64,000 nucleotides of DNA from Saprospiraceae bacterium. GTDB lineage: Bacteria; Bacteroidota; Bacteroidia; Chitinophagales; Saprospiraceae. This document shows positions 26,822 through 35,900 of the stretch, piece after piece. Where the stretch lies: contig JAIPBL010000025.1 of the NCBI GenBank assembly GCA_021739645.1, forward strand, positions 1 to 64,000, given 5' to 3'. How positions within the stretch are numbered: the stretch's first letter is position 1; every line of letters begins with the position of its first letter. Position numbers and translations under genes: made by a program. The notes under the pieces are model-generated. The model searched no databases and had not been told where the DNA came from. It saw nothing but the letters and a program-made list of their open reading frames with translations.

Positions 26822-27000
26822 TTTGTGAATTGGTGAATTAGTGAATTAGTGAATTGGTGAATTGGTGAATTGGTGAATTGGGTTGGGCCCCCGCCTACTT
26901 GTAAATTGGTGAATTGGTGAATTAGTAAATTGGTAAATTAGTCAGGGGGCCCAGCCCAATTTACCAATTCACCAATTCACCAATTCACTAATTTACTTGC
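26822..27000. repeat. TGAATTGG tandem palindromic repeat between rnfE and rnfG
   Basis: This is the largest array of the window. Plus-strand TGAATTGG/TGAATTAG 8-mers (six or more), a GGGCCCCC core and a second block are followed by inverted units CCAATTCA. The whole folds into long hairpins. The rnfG stop (GTA AAT TAG on the minus strand) is supplied by the repeat. Confidence 0.85.
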
Positions 27001-27650
27001 GTTTTCAAATACCCCTCAATTGCCCCTTGCCACTCGCCAATGCCCTTGTTCAGCAGCTTCACCACCGTCTTCGACGAAATCGTCGCACCGGTGATGGCTT
27101 CCACTTCGTTCGGGTTTTTCTTTTCGCCCTTTTTCACCGATACAATTTCCGGCTCGACGCTCAGCGACTCGAACTGCACGATGAACGCCTGGTCTTTGAT
27201 GATTTTATCCCCGAGCCCCGGCGTCTCCTTGCTGTCCAAAACCTCGAAACCGACGATGGTTTTCGTCTCCGGATGGTAGCCCAAAATGCCGACTATCAAA
27301 TCCTGAAACCCCGGCTCGTCGGATGGGATGGCGAAGCCGACCAGCTTCCCGGCATCGTCGTGCCCAGCATAAATCGTCTTCTCTGGTTTGCCTCCAGAAA
27401 CTGCTTTCAATTCCTTCACAACTGTCAGTTTTGCATCCCTTAAAACCAGCGTCTCGAAACTCGTGCAGCCGGGCAGCACCTTGTAAATCGCCCGTTCCAG
27501 CGCCGCCGCCTTGTTCGCTTCAATCATCGGCAACGTGTACAGGTAAGCCCCCACCAGCAGCAAACCGGAGAGTAAGCCCGCAATGCCCAGCGTGGCGATG
27601 AGGCGGGTGGAGCTTGGCTCCGGTGCGGTAGTATTTTTGATTTCTTCCAT
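26988..27650 (-). CDS. rnfG: Electron transport complex subunit RsxG/RnfG
   Basis: This 220-residue protein has one N-terminal helix (LGIAGLLSGLLLVGAYLY) and a periplasmic FMN-binding domain. The covalent FMN attachment motif is visible as EVEAITGATISSKTVV, where the second Thr is the attachment residue in homologues. GFEVLDSKETPGLGDKI is the conserved substrate-facing segment. ApbE-type flavin transferase is needed for attachment and is not in the window. Its last two residues and stop come from the gene-end repeat. Confidence 0.94.
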   Translation of the reverse strand: MEEIKNTTAPEPSSTRLIATLGIAGLLSGLLLVGAYLYTLPMIEANKAAALERAIYKVLPGCTSFETLVLRDAKLTVVKELKAVSGGKPEKTIYAGHDDAGKLVGFAIPSDEPGFQDLIVGILGYHPETKTIVGFEVLDSKETPGLGDKIIKDQAFIVQFESLSVEPEIVSVKKGEKKNPNEVEAITGATISSKTVVKLLNKGIGEWQGAIEGYLKTQVN

Positions 27651-27655
27651 TTTAT

Positions 27656-27768
27656 ACTTGTAAATTGGTGAATTGGTGAATTAGGAAATTGGTAAATTGG
27701 GCTGCGCCTGTCCAGTTCCCGTCCTAATTCACTAATTCACCAATTTACTAATTTACCAATTCACAAAT
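27656..27768. repeat. TGAATTGG palindromic repeat between rnfG and rnfD
   Basis: Units GTAAATTGGTGAATTGG on one side and CACTAATTCACCAATTTAC on the other surround a GC-rich loop. The rnfD stop codon (TTG TGA on the minus strand) is the first unit of the array. Confidence 0.85.
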
Positions 27769-28762
27769 AACCATAAACCCTCCTCTTCGTAAACCGGTTT
27801 ATCAACGGCGTCGCCGCATTCATCAGCAGGATGGCGTACATCACCCCCTCCGGCAGACCGCCCCAAACCCGAATCAGCACGACCAGTAAGCCGATGCCGA
27901 TGCTGTAAATCCAGATGCCTTTCGGCGTCAGTGGGGAGGTGACCAAATCGGTGGCCATATAGACCGCACCGAGCATCAGACCGCCAGCCAGCGCCATGAA
28001 AACGGGCGACGCAAATTTTTGACTATCCATCAAATACAACCCCCCGGACAGCACCGACACCGCCAGCAGAATCCCCACAGGAATGCGCCAGTTGATGATT
28101 TTTCGCCAGGCCAGGTACAGCCCAGCAAGGATGAGCACGATGCCGCAGGTTTCCCCCAGCGAACCGCTCGTATTTCCCAACAACAAATCCATCACGGGCG
28201 TCGCCTGCTGACTAAATTTCATCTGCGCCAGCGGCGTCGCCATGCTCACGGCATCCACTGTTTCACCCTGAAAAAATGGCAGGGCGAGGTTCGTGCCCCG
28301 TGCCGCCAGGTACTGACCGTCCGGCGCCTCCCAGGTCGTGATGGCTGACGGAAAAGCCGATTGCAAAAACGCCCGTCCGAGCAGTGCCGGATTGAAAACA
28401 TTTTGCCCCAGCCCGCCCCAGATGATTTTGCCCATGCCTATCGCCACCACCCCACCGAGGAAGGCCATCCACATCGGGAAGCCCGGCGGCAGGCACAGCG
28501 CCAGCAGCATGCCAGTAATCAGCGCACTGCCATCCCGCAGCGAGGCGCCCCGCTGGGCCGATTTATCGAAAAACCACTCCGTCGCCAGGCATCCGGCAAT
28601 GGCGGCCAAGCTCACCAGCAGGGCGCTCAGCCCGAAGTAGTAAAACGCCGCCCCGAACACCGGCACCAGCGTATAGACCACTTCCCACATTATCCTCGGG
28701 GTCGTGTCCCGGTGGTGCAGGAAGGGGGAGGTGGAGATGGTTATTTTAGATGGTCGGACCAT
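27761..28762 (-). CDS. rnfD: Electron transport complex subunit RsxD/RnfD
   Basis: This 333-residue membrane subunit has about nine helices and the typical start SPFLHHRDTTPRIMWEVVYT. The covalent FMN motif appears as DAVSMATPLAQMK (Thr is the attachment site in homologues). Later GGLMLGAVYMATDLVTSP and PEGVMYAILLMNAATPLINR are conserved. In most Rnf operons rnfD follows rnfC directly. Here an AT-rich gene pair (PIF1-like helicase and DUF2971) lies between them. Confidence 0.94.
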   Translation of the reverse strand: MVRPSKITISTSPFLHHRDTTPRIMWEVVYTLVPVFGAAFYYFGLSALLVSLAAIAGCLATEWFFDKSAQRGASLRDGSALITGMLLALCLPPGFPMWMAFLGGVVAIGMGKIIWGGLGQNVFNPALLGRAFLQSAFPSAITTWEAPDGQYLAARGTNLALPFFQGETVDAVSMATPLAQMKFSQQATPVMDLLLGNTSGSLGETCGIVLILAGLYLAWRKIINWRIPVGILLAVSVLSGGLYLMDSQKFASPVFMALAGGLMLGAVYMATDLVTSPLTPKGIWIYSIGIGLLVVLIRVWGGLPEGVMYAILLMNAATPLINRFTKRRVYGYL

Positions 28763-28799
28763 AGTTGACTCATTTTGCTATTCTCTAAAGGAACTGCTC

Positions 28800-28844
28800 A
28801 CAGGCCTGCCGTAGTCAATAAAAGCTGGCTATGGGCAGGCCTGT
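28800..28844. terminator. Hairpin between rnfD and the inserted DUF2971 gene
   Basis: Perfect 11-bp arms ACAGGCCTGCC (28800..28810) and GGCAGGCCTGT (28834..28844) enclose a 23-base loop. It lies just after the DUF2971 stop on the minus strand. There is no U tract, so it may be a structural repeat at the insertion junction rather than a true terminator. Confidence 0.5.
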
Positions 28845-28848
28845 TTCG

Positions 28849-29505
28849 TTAGGTGCGGTACTCCTTTTTCCTTTTTAATTCTTTAAATGGTTTTACAAAG
28901 TCCGCATCAATTCCCGTATCCCCAATTCCAACTCTATTTAGTTCTATTCCAAGATTTGAACAGGTGATATTTAAAACATCAAAAAGTGCTTTATTCATTC
29001 GGTGTCCCACTATTACCCGTGTTATCGGCTTTTCTATTTCATACCATTGGCTTTCATTTAGAATCCTTATCTCCTGTTCATAAGACCACACATCATACTT
29101 TGAAAAAAGGATTGTCCGAGCCGCTTCATCCACATCCGTAAATTCATCCATATTTAGATAAGCAAAAACACCTCGTGGCTCTACTTTCCTAATATTAATA
29201 TCATTATCTGGAAGTTCAATTTCGATTGCAACTCCTTTAAAGCCTTCAGCATAATGCCCCCAAAGTAGATGATTGTCAAATGTTTCACTCAAAGAGCATA
29301 TCTTGTATTTTCTTTTTGACACTCTAATGCCTTTGACTTTTTGGGTTATTATTGAATGATTTGTTTTTCTATTACTTTGATAGGCATACATCCCTTCCAT
29401 TGGGTCATTCAAGTCATTCCAATTTGCACAATAAAGTCGGTTGTTGATAATTATATCAAAAGCAAATGCTATTTGCGATTCTCCTCTGAATTTATATGTC
29501 TTCAT
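28849..29505 (-). CDS. DUF2971 domain protein
   Basis: This 218-residue protein has the DUF2971 pattern. An N-terminal YKFRGESQIAFAFD is followed by LYCANWNDLNDPMEGMYAY, a central CSLSETFDNHLLWGHYAEG and GVAIEIELPDN, and a later VWSYEQEIRIL. The family is frequent in accessory and defence-rich loci but its biochemistry is not established. Base composition is markedly more AT-rich than the flanking rnf genes. It follows the PIF1-like helicase on the same strand, 85 bases away. The pair looks acquired as a unit. Confidence 0.85.
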   Translation of the reverse strand: MKTYKFRGESQIAFAFDIIINNRLYCANWNDLNDPMEGMYAYQSNRKTNHSIITQKVKGIRVSKRKYKICSLSETFDNHLLWGHYAEGFKGVAIEIELPDNDINIRKVEPRGVFAYLNMDEFTDVDEAARTILFSKYDVWSYEQEIRILNESQWYEIEKPITRVIVGHRMNKALFDVLNITCSNLGIELNRVGIGDTGIDADFVKPFKELKRKKEYRT

Positions 29506-29590
29506 TGTTTAATTTTTCTTTTTACAAGTTGTTGCCAATGTTAATGTGGAATTCATCGAGCTGTCACTTGCGACAATTAAGTTTTATTTT

Positions 29591-31162
29591 CTACTTCGCT
29601 CCAAATAATTTTTGAATCCAAGTAACTGATTTCAATCGTTCTATTTCTTTTTTCAAGTATTCGTTTTCCATTTTAATCTTTTGAAATTCCAGCTCCATTT
29701 CTATTGACTTTTTCCTAATTTCTTCGCCTTTTTCTTCAACAGTTTTCGTTTTCAAAATCTCCTCTGCAATTGCCTTATTTTTGACTTCAATGTTGGTCTC
29801 TAAATTTCTAATTGTTTCAATTAATTCAAGTTCTAAGCTGTCTCTTTTTTCCAAAGAATCAACCCCTTTTTCTTGAAGGTATCTAACTGCGTATTGTGAT
29901 ACTTTTATATCACCAAATGTAATTTTTCGAGTTAAGATAATGCCATCTAAGGTCGTACAGCGGCTAAGTGCTACATAGGTCTGACCACTTGCAAAAGCCC
30001 CCGTATCCATATCAACTACGGCTTTTTCAAAAGTTTGTCCTTGACTTTTGTGAATGGTGATTGCCCAGGCGAGCTTTATTGGGTATTGAGTAAAAGTTCC
30101 TACTACCTCTTTTTCAATTCTATTTTCTTCTTTGTTCCATTTGTATTCAATATCCTCCCAAGTCACAGGCTCAATAGAATATTTTCCACCTTTGACTTCT
30201 ACCTCTATATGGTCTGCTTGGACGGTGACTATTTTCCCAATAGTTCCGTTGACCCATTTTTTTTCAGAATCGTTTTTTACGAAAATTATTTGGGCACCTT
30301 CCTTAAGTTTCAATAATAAATCTGTGGGTAGCTTTTTTTCAGAGTTTTCAGCGATAAAAGTACCTGTCCTTTTTGCTTCGAAATGAAACTCGGGTTTGTC
30401 AATTTTATTTAGCTGTATTGTGTTGATGTGGCTGACCTTAACATTTCTTGTTGTCAAGGTAATTATCTCTTCATTATTATCAAGTGAATAACCATTCTTG
30501 TGCCTACTGTTAACTCTTAATAGGTCTGCTTCTTTAGCTTGATTTGTTCTGATGTTATTGAGAATTTTTACAAAATCTTTTTGTTCTTGGCGATAAACAG
30601 TTTGAAGTTCAATAACATCAACTTCAAACTGTTCGAAGACTTTAGCACTGAAAAAGAATTCTGTTTCATAGTTTTCTCTAATAATTAAAACTTCTTCTGG
30701 CTTATTATTATTTAATACAGGCGGTAATTGTAATAAATCACCAACCAATAATATCTGCTTTCCACCAAATGGTAGTTCACTTTTAAGAAACTTTTTTAGA
30801 GTTAAGTCAATGGCATTCATAATGTCTGCCCTTACCATTGAAATCTCATCGATTATTATCAGGTCTAATTTTTTTAGCAAATCAATTTTTTCAGATAGAT
30901 TGGGCAATTCTTTGTCAAAGGGTAGATAAGGTTGGAAGCCAAATCCAAAGAAAGAATGGATAGTTTGGCCTCCAATGTTTAAAGCTGCAATTCCAGTTGG
31001 AGCTAACAAAATATACTTTTTGTCAATACAGGAAATTAAATACCTAAGCAAAGTAGATTTACCTGTCCCTGCCTTGCCAGTTAAGAAGACAGACTTATTA
31101 GTGTGCCTAATCAAATTGATTACACGTTCAGCTTCTTTGTTTCCTTTGAATGATACATCCAT
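29591..31162 (-). CDS. PIF1/RecD-like superfamily 1 helicase
   Basis: This 523-residue ATPase has Walker A FLTGKAGTGKSTLLRYLIS (residues 29-47), motif Ia LAPTGIAALNIGGQTIHSFF, Walker B LDLIIIDEISMVRADIM, motif III KQILLVGDLLQLPPV and a C-terminal AWAITIHKSQGQTFEKAVVD with TYVALSRCT. These define the PIF1 branch, 5'-3' DNA helicases that unwind G-quadruplexes and R-loops. A helical, coiled-coil tail (residues about 440-510) is added. Composition is AT-rich. The gene sits between rnfC and rnfD with DUF2971, in an otherwise conserved operon. A defence or mobile-element role is inferred. Confidence 0.88.
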   Translation of the reverse strand: MDVSFKGNKEAERVINLIRHTNKSVFLTGKAGTGKSTLLRYLISCIDKKYILLAPTGIAALNIGGQTIHSFFGFGFQPYLPFDKELPNLSEKIDLLKKLDLIIIDEISMVRADIMNAIDLTLKKFLKSELPFGGKQILLVGDLLQLPPVLNNNKPEEVLIIRENYETEFFFSAKVFEQFEVDVIELQTVYRQEQKDFVKILNNIRTNQAKEADLLRVNSRHKNGYSLDNNEEIITLTTRNVKVSHINTIQLNKIDKPEFHFEAKRTGTFIAENSEKKLPTDLLLKLKEGAQIIFVKNDSEKKWVNGTIGKIVTVQADHIEVEVKGGKYSIEPVTWEDIEYKWNKEENRIEKEVVGTFTQYPIKLAWAITIHKSQGQTFEKAVVDMDTGAFASGQTYVALSRCTTLDGIILTRKITFGDIKVSQYAVRYLQEKGVDSLEKRDSLELELIETIRNLETNIEVKNKAIAEEILKTKTVEEKGEEIRKKSIEMELEFQKIKMENEYLKKEIERLKSVTWIQKLFGAK

Positions 31163-31249
31163 AAATTACTCAGTTTTTTGTCTGTATTGTACTGAGAAGT
31201 TCATTCGTAAGTTTCTAATTTTCGTATTTCAATTCTCAATATCGAACTG

Positions 31250-32617
31250 CTAACTCACCCGCCCCCCCTTCTCCCTCGCCTTCCTTTCCCTAATCATCGC
31301 CTTCCCCACCCGAAAACTCTGCACCAGCGGTATCCCCGATGGGCAGACGAACGAGCAGGAGCCGCACTCGAAACAGTCCAGTACGTTGTATTCCTCCATC
31401 TCCTCCCACAGCCCCTTTTTGGCCAGTACGCCCATCCGGGCGGGGTTGAGGAACAGTGGACAGGCGTCGAGGCAGCGGCCGCAGCGGATGCAGTTGAAGG
31501 TGTTGATGTCCGTCACCTCGTTGTCGGTCAGCAGGAGGATGCCGGAAGTGCCTTTCACCACCGGCACATCGAGGCTTTTCTGCACGGCGCCCATCATCGG
31601 GCCGCCGAGTAGCATCCGGGGCGAGGGGTGCGTGAAGCCGCCGCAGTAGTCCACCACCTGTCGCATAGGTGTGCCGATGGGCACGAGCACGTTGGCCGGT
31701 CGCTTCACTGCCGTGCCGGACACCGTTACGACCCGCTCGACCAGCGGCAGGCCCTTGCGGAAGTATTGCGACATCGCCACAATCGTCCCCACGTTCGAGA
31801 CCATCGTGCCGACATCGAGCGGCAGTTTGCCCGCCGGGACCTCCTCGCCAAGGATGGCCGAAATCATCATTTTTTCCGCCCCCTGCGGGTATTTCACCTC
31901 CAGTCCTACCACCTCGATTTTGAGTTTGCTCTTCGCCGCCGCTTCCCGCAGGATGACGATGGCGTCGGGTTTGTTAGCCTCCACGGCGATGTAGATTTTC
32001 TCCGCCGGGATGAACCGGTGCAGGATTTCGCAGCCGTCAATCAGCTCATCGGCGTACTCGACCATCACCCGGTGGTCGCAAGTGAGGAAGGGTTCGCACT
32101 CGCAGCCGTTCATCATCAGGTAGCGGCAGCTTTTGCCTTCGGGAATGGAAAATTTCACATGCGCCGGAAACGCCGCACCGCCCATGCCGACCAGTCCGCA
32201 CCGCTGCACGGCGGCGATGAAATCTTTGGTGGTCAAATTTTCCGGCGGCGTGGGCAGACTCACCGCCAGTTTTTGGGTGGAAAAGGGGTCGGTTTTTATT
32301 TTGATGGCCTGCACCATTTGCCCGTTCGGATTGTCGAACAGGTCAATCGCTGCCACCGTCCCATCCACCGGCGAATGCAGCGCCACGGAAACGAAGCCGC
32401 CCGGTTCGGCAATCATTTCGCCCCGCCGCACCCGCTGCCCTTCCTTCACCACCGGCTTCGATGGCGCCCCGATGTGCTGCCCCAGCGGCAGGATGTATTC
32501 CTCCACAAACGGCATCCGCTCTATCCGGCTGTTGCAGGATAGTTCCTTGAATTCTTCCGGGTGTACGCCGTGCCGGAAGGTTTGGAGGGGGCCGATGGCA
32601 TTGGTTGTGTTTTGCAT
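31250..32617 (-). CDS. rnfC: Electron transport complex subunit RsxC/RnfC
   Basis: This 455-residue peripheral subunit oxidises or reduces NAD(H). It begins with an RnfC barrel-like domain (VKEGQRVRRGEMIAEPGGF, HSPVDGTVAAI), continues with the FMN/NADH-binding GLVGMGGAAFPAHVKF segment and the MMNGCECEPFLTCDHRVM motif, and ends with two 4Fe-4S sites: CIRCGRCLDACP and CFECGSCSFVCPSG. Length is near the short form of the family, without the Ala-rich C-terminal extension of E. coli RsxC. It follows the 1287-residue NifJ-like gene. Confidence 0.95.
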   Translation of the reverse strand: MQNTTNAIGPLQTFRHGVHPEEFKELSCNSRIERMPFVEEYILPLGQHIGAPSKPVVKEGQRVRRGEMIAEPGGFVSVALHSPVDGTVAAIDLFDNPNGQMVQAIKIKTDPFSTQKLAVSLPTPPENLTTKDFIAAVQRCGLVGMGGAAFPAHVKFSIPEGKSCRYLMMNGCECEPFLTCDHRVMVEYADELIDGCEILHRFIPAEKIYIAVEANKPDAIVILREAAAKSKLKIEVVGLEVKYPQGAEKMMISAILGEEVPAGKLPLDVGTMVSNVGTIVAMSQYFRKGLPLVERVVTVSGTAVKRPANVLVPIGTPMRQVVDYCGGFTHPSPRMLLGGPMMGAVQKSLDVPVVKGTSGILLLTDNEVTDINTFNCIRCGRCLDACPLFLNPARMGVLAKKGLWEEMEEYNVLDCFECGSCSFVCPSGIPLVQSFRVGKAMIRERKAREKGGRVS

Positions 32618-32635
32618 TATTTTGTTAAGTTCAAC

Positions 32636-32711
32636 TTGTAAATTGGTGAATTGGTGAATTAGTAAATTGGGTTGGGGCCCCGCCTAATTCACCAATTTAC
32701 CAATTCACCAA
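32636..32711. repeat. TGAATTGG palindromic repeat upstream of rnfC
   Basis: GTAAATTGGTGAATTGGTG units and the inverted CACCAATTTACCAATTCACC enclose a GGGGCCCC core. The element lies just before the rnfC start on the minus strand. A second copy is at 32848..32911. Confidence 0.85.
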
Positions 32712-32847
32712 CTTCTCCTTGGGGCTTCATTTTGCTTCATTTTCCTAATCCCTTCTGGATTTTGAGGGTGATACAGTTTCCGCTCATTCTTTGACATTCC
32801 ACTTTGGAATATCAAAACTTCAAATCCTACGCTCCCTTGAAATCAGA

Positions 32848-32911
32848 GTGAATTAGAAAATTTGGCAGACCCCCAACCCAATTTACCAATTTACTAATTC
32901 ACCAATTCACC
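32848..32911. repeat. TGAATTGG repeat at the 3' end of the 1287-residue gene
   Basis: GTGAATTAGAAAATTTGG units face inverted CCAATTTACCAATTTAC units. The upstream gene's stop (CGG TGA ATT on the minus strand) is part of the repeat. Between this copy and the next (32712..32847) I see no gene. Confidence 0.8.
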
Positions 32912-35900
32912 GCTGTGACAGCGCCAGCAACTTCTCCCGCAACTTCACCTTCACCTCTCCCATCACCGTCGCCTCTTTTTCGGCCAGTTGCGACTCGTAA
33001 TCTGCCCGCACGTCGGCCAGTTTGGATTCGTATTTTTTTGTCAATTCCGCCTCTGCTTCTTTCCAGAGTTTTTCCGGGTAGGGCGTCAGCGTACCGGCGA
33101 TTTCACGGAGGGTATGCCACTGATTTTCAGCGGCTTCGGCTGCCTCCACGACTTGCCGGGAGGCCACCCAGCGTTGCAGTTCGCCGTTTTCACCCAAAGT
33201 AAAAACCACGGCAACCTTGCCCTCCCTTGCCGATGTTTCCAGCTTCAACAGTTCGGCGACGGTCAAGGTGTTCGCTTCGTCTTCCAACGCTGGTCGGAAT
33301 TGCGATGCCCAGTTGACCTGCGTGAACAGCCAATCGGCCAGCGTGAGGGTGTAAGGTTGTGATTTTTGCTCGTCATTTTCCGAAAATTCCAGCTTCACGC
33401 CGTGCCAATTTTCCTCCGCCGACGGATTGCCTTCCAAAGAAGTTTGCGTGGAAAGGAAACCACCTTGCGCCGCCGGGTCAAATCTGAAAAACGGGAAGGC
33501 ACGGGTCTCCAGCGCCAGCGTCGGAAGCGCCGTCCAATTCGCTGCATTGTGCAACCCGTGGTCGGGAGCGAGCAGGTGAAAAAATGCCGGGCCGGGGCGT
33601 TGCAAACCTTTCACCAGGTTGTTGAAAAGTACCCTGCTGCCGTCCATAACTCCCTGAAAGACAAAGGCTTTTCGCAGTGTCATTGCCGACAACAGCAGCG
33701 TGTTGTTTTTAGAAAAATTCACCGCAGCATCGCCGTGGGGCGACACTTGGCCGTCATTCAGCACGATGATTTTTATCGGAAAATCACCCGCCAGCAGGCT
33801 GTTCAGTTGGGTGAAATGTTGAGCCAGAAAACTGTCCCGGCTGCCCACCAGCAGCATCGGCGGCACGAAACGTTTTTCGCCCTCCTCCAAATCCTGCCAG
33901 CGCAGGGCGGCGATTTTCGCAGCATGCACATCGGGCTGGTACTGGTCTTTGGCTTCGAGGCGGGCACGGCGCAGCAGACGCAGGTTGTCGAGCGCATGGC
34001 GCAGGTAGCCCCGGAAAAGCCCCTCGGCCAGTTCCGCCGTCACGCCGTTTTTATCAAAAATAACGGGCGTCGTAAACGGGTTGAACGGGTACGCAGCGCC
34101 CGGCAACGAACCGTCGTGCAGCGCCAGTCCGAAGCGGGAGCGGCCCATGCCGTTCGGCCCCTCGGTCAGCAGCCAGCGCAGTTCCTTCAGGTCGTTGACG
34201 AGCTGGATTTTGCGTTGCAAAATGGCGGTGTCTAACAGTTTAAGGTGTTCGCCTCCGCCAAGTTTTCCAAAAATTTCATCCATCGGCAGCCGCCTGCCCT
34301 GCGCCTCGGAGATGGCATTCCAGAGCGCCGAAGAATCCTCCTTCGGCAGAGCGCCACTGAGTTTTTCGTGGATGTTTTCAGAAAGATTTTCAATCAATTT
34401 TTCCACCTCCCGCACCTGCTCCACCACGCCCGGTTGCACGGCGGATTCGGTCAGCGCTGTGAGCCAGTGCAACAGCGTTTTCGCCGGTGCGCCCGACTCG
34501 CTGAGGCTGCCGCCCGTCATTGAGAGGTAGTTGAAACGGCTGAGCAGCACGGCAGCAAAGGGGTCGTATTCGCCATCGTTCACCTGCCGCCGGATGGTGT
34601 CGGAAGCGGTGTCGGGCAGTTGTTCCCAGGTGCCGAAAGTGCGCTCCGATTGCGCCAGCAGTTCGGGCGTTTGGGCGGTCATCGTGAGGGCTTCTTCGGG
34701 ACAAATTTGGGCGCAAAGTCCGCAGGCCGTGCAGGCGTGTGGGTCGATGGCGAGCGAAAACAGTTCGCCGCTGCCCTTTTCCCGGGTTTCGTTTTTATGA
34801 AAAAAATCCTCCGTGATGGCCACTGGAAAGTCAGAAAGCACGGAGAGCAGATTGTTGAAATCACGCTGGGCGTTTTCCAGCTTTTCACCGGAGAGATTGA
34901 GTTGGGTGGCGAGTTTTTCAAAGGCAACAGGTAGAAAATCGCCAGCCGAAGTGACGGGGTAACTTGAAGTTACCGCGTCACTTGGCGCCCCGTCACTTGA
35001 GGCCGAGCGCACCACCTGCGCCGACACTTTCCCCAGGTTTTTCACCAGTGGCGTCAGCACCGAAACGCTCAGCCCCTGCCTTCCGGCGATGTCCATGCCG
35101 CCCCGCAGCAGTTGCTCAAAACCCAGCGCCACGGGCGGAATCGCCGAGTGCGGGCATTGGACGAAACAGACCCCGCAACCTGTACATTTTTCCGGTTGAA
35201 AAACGGGCAGTTCGGTGCGCCGGGCGTCCATGCCCGACAGTCCCGCCGTCGTGGCGGGCATCACGGGCAACGCTTGGAAAGGGTCGGCGACGAGCTCCTG
35301 CGGCTCGCCGGACTGGAAAAAATAAGCTGTGTCCTGGTAAAAACGGGACAGCCTGGAATACGGCGGGCCTAGGTTTTTGTGCTTGCGCACGACGAGCGGC
35401 AGGCCGAGGTCGCTTTCTTTTTTTGATTTCGGTGAAACGGGGTCGTCGCCTGTCGGCAGTGTCTCTTCCAAGATGCCGGGGTACTCCCGTGCGATGGTTT
35501 GCAGCAGGACTTCGTGTTGCGGATAGTCGGTTTTGTTTTTGGTAAAATGGAGGCCGAGGTAGTAGTGGCGTTTGGCTTTTTCGCCGAGGAGCATGTTGCG
35601 GAACGTACCGCCGAACCCCAGTTCGGCGTTGGTGCTTCCGCCGAACTGGGGTTCGGCGATACATTCGGCGCTACATAGCACCGGCGCTTTCTTTTTATCC
35701 CACAAACCACCGCCTGCTGGCAAGCCCTCCAATGCCGCTTTCACTTCCGTAAAAATCGGCGGCTCGCCCATGTGCGCACCATCAACGGCTTCGAGGACCG
35801 TCACCGCTTTTTTACCTGAAAGCAAATTCGCCAACTCCTCCGCCGGAAATGGGTGCACTAAATTCAGGTTCAGGCAACCCACTTTCGCTTTTTCTTTGCT

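Noticed and set aside
26822-27000. Possible CRISPR array in the TGAATTGG repeat blocks
   Set aside because: Units are 8 bases without spacers and are palindromically arranged, unlike CRISPR repeats. I found no CRISPR array in the window even though a type III locus begins at its right end.
31628-32542. A 304-residue plus-strand frame opposite rnfC
   Set aside because: It is His/Arg-rich antisense of a gene with unmistakable Rnf motifs.
33366-34235. A 289-residue plus-strand frame opposite the 1287-residue gene
   Set aside because: Gln/Arg-rich shadow; the minus frame is collinear with PFOR domains.
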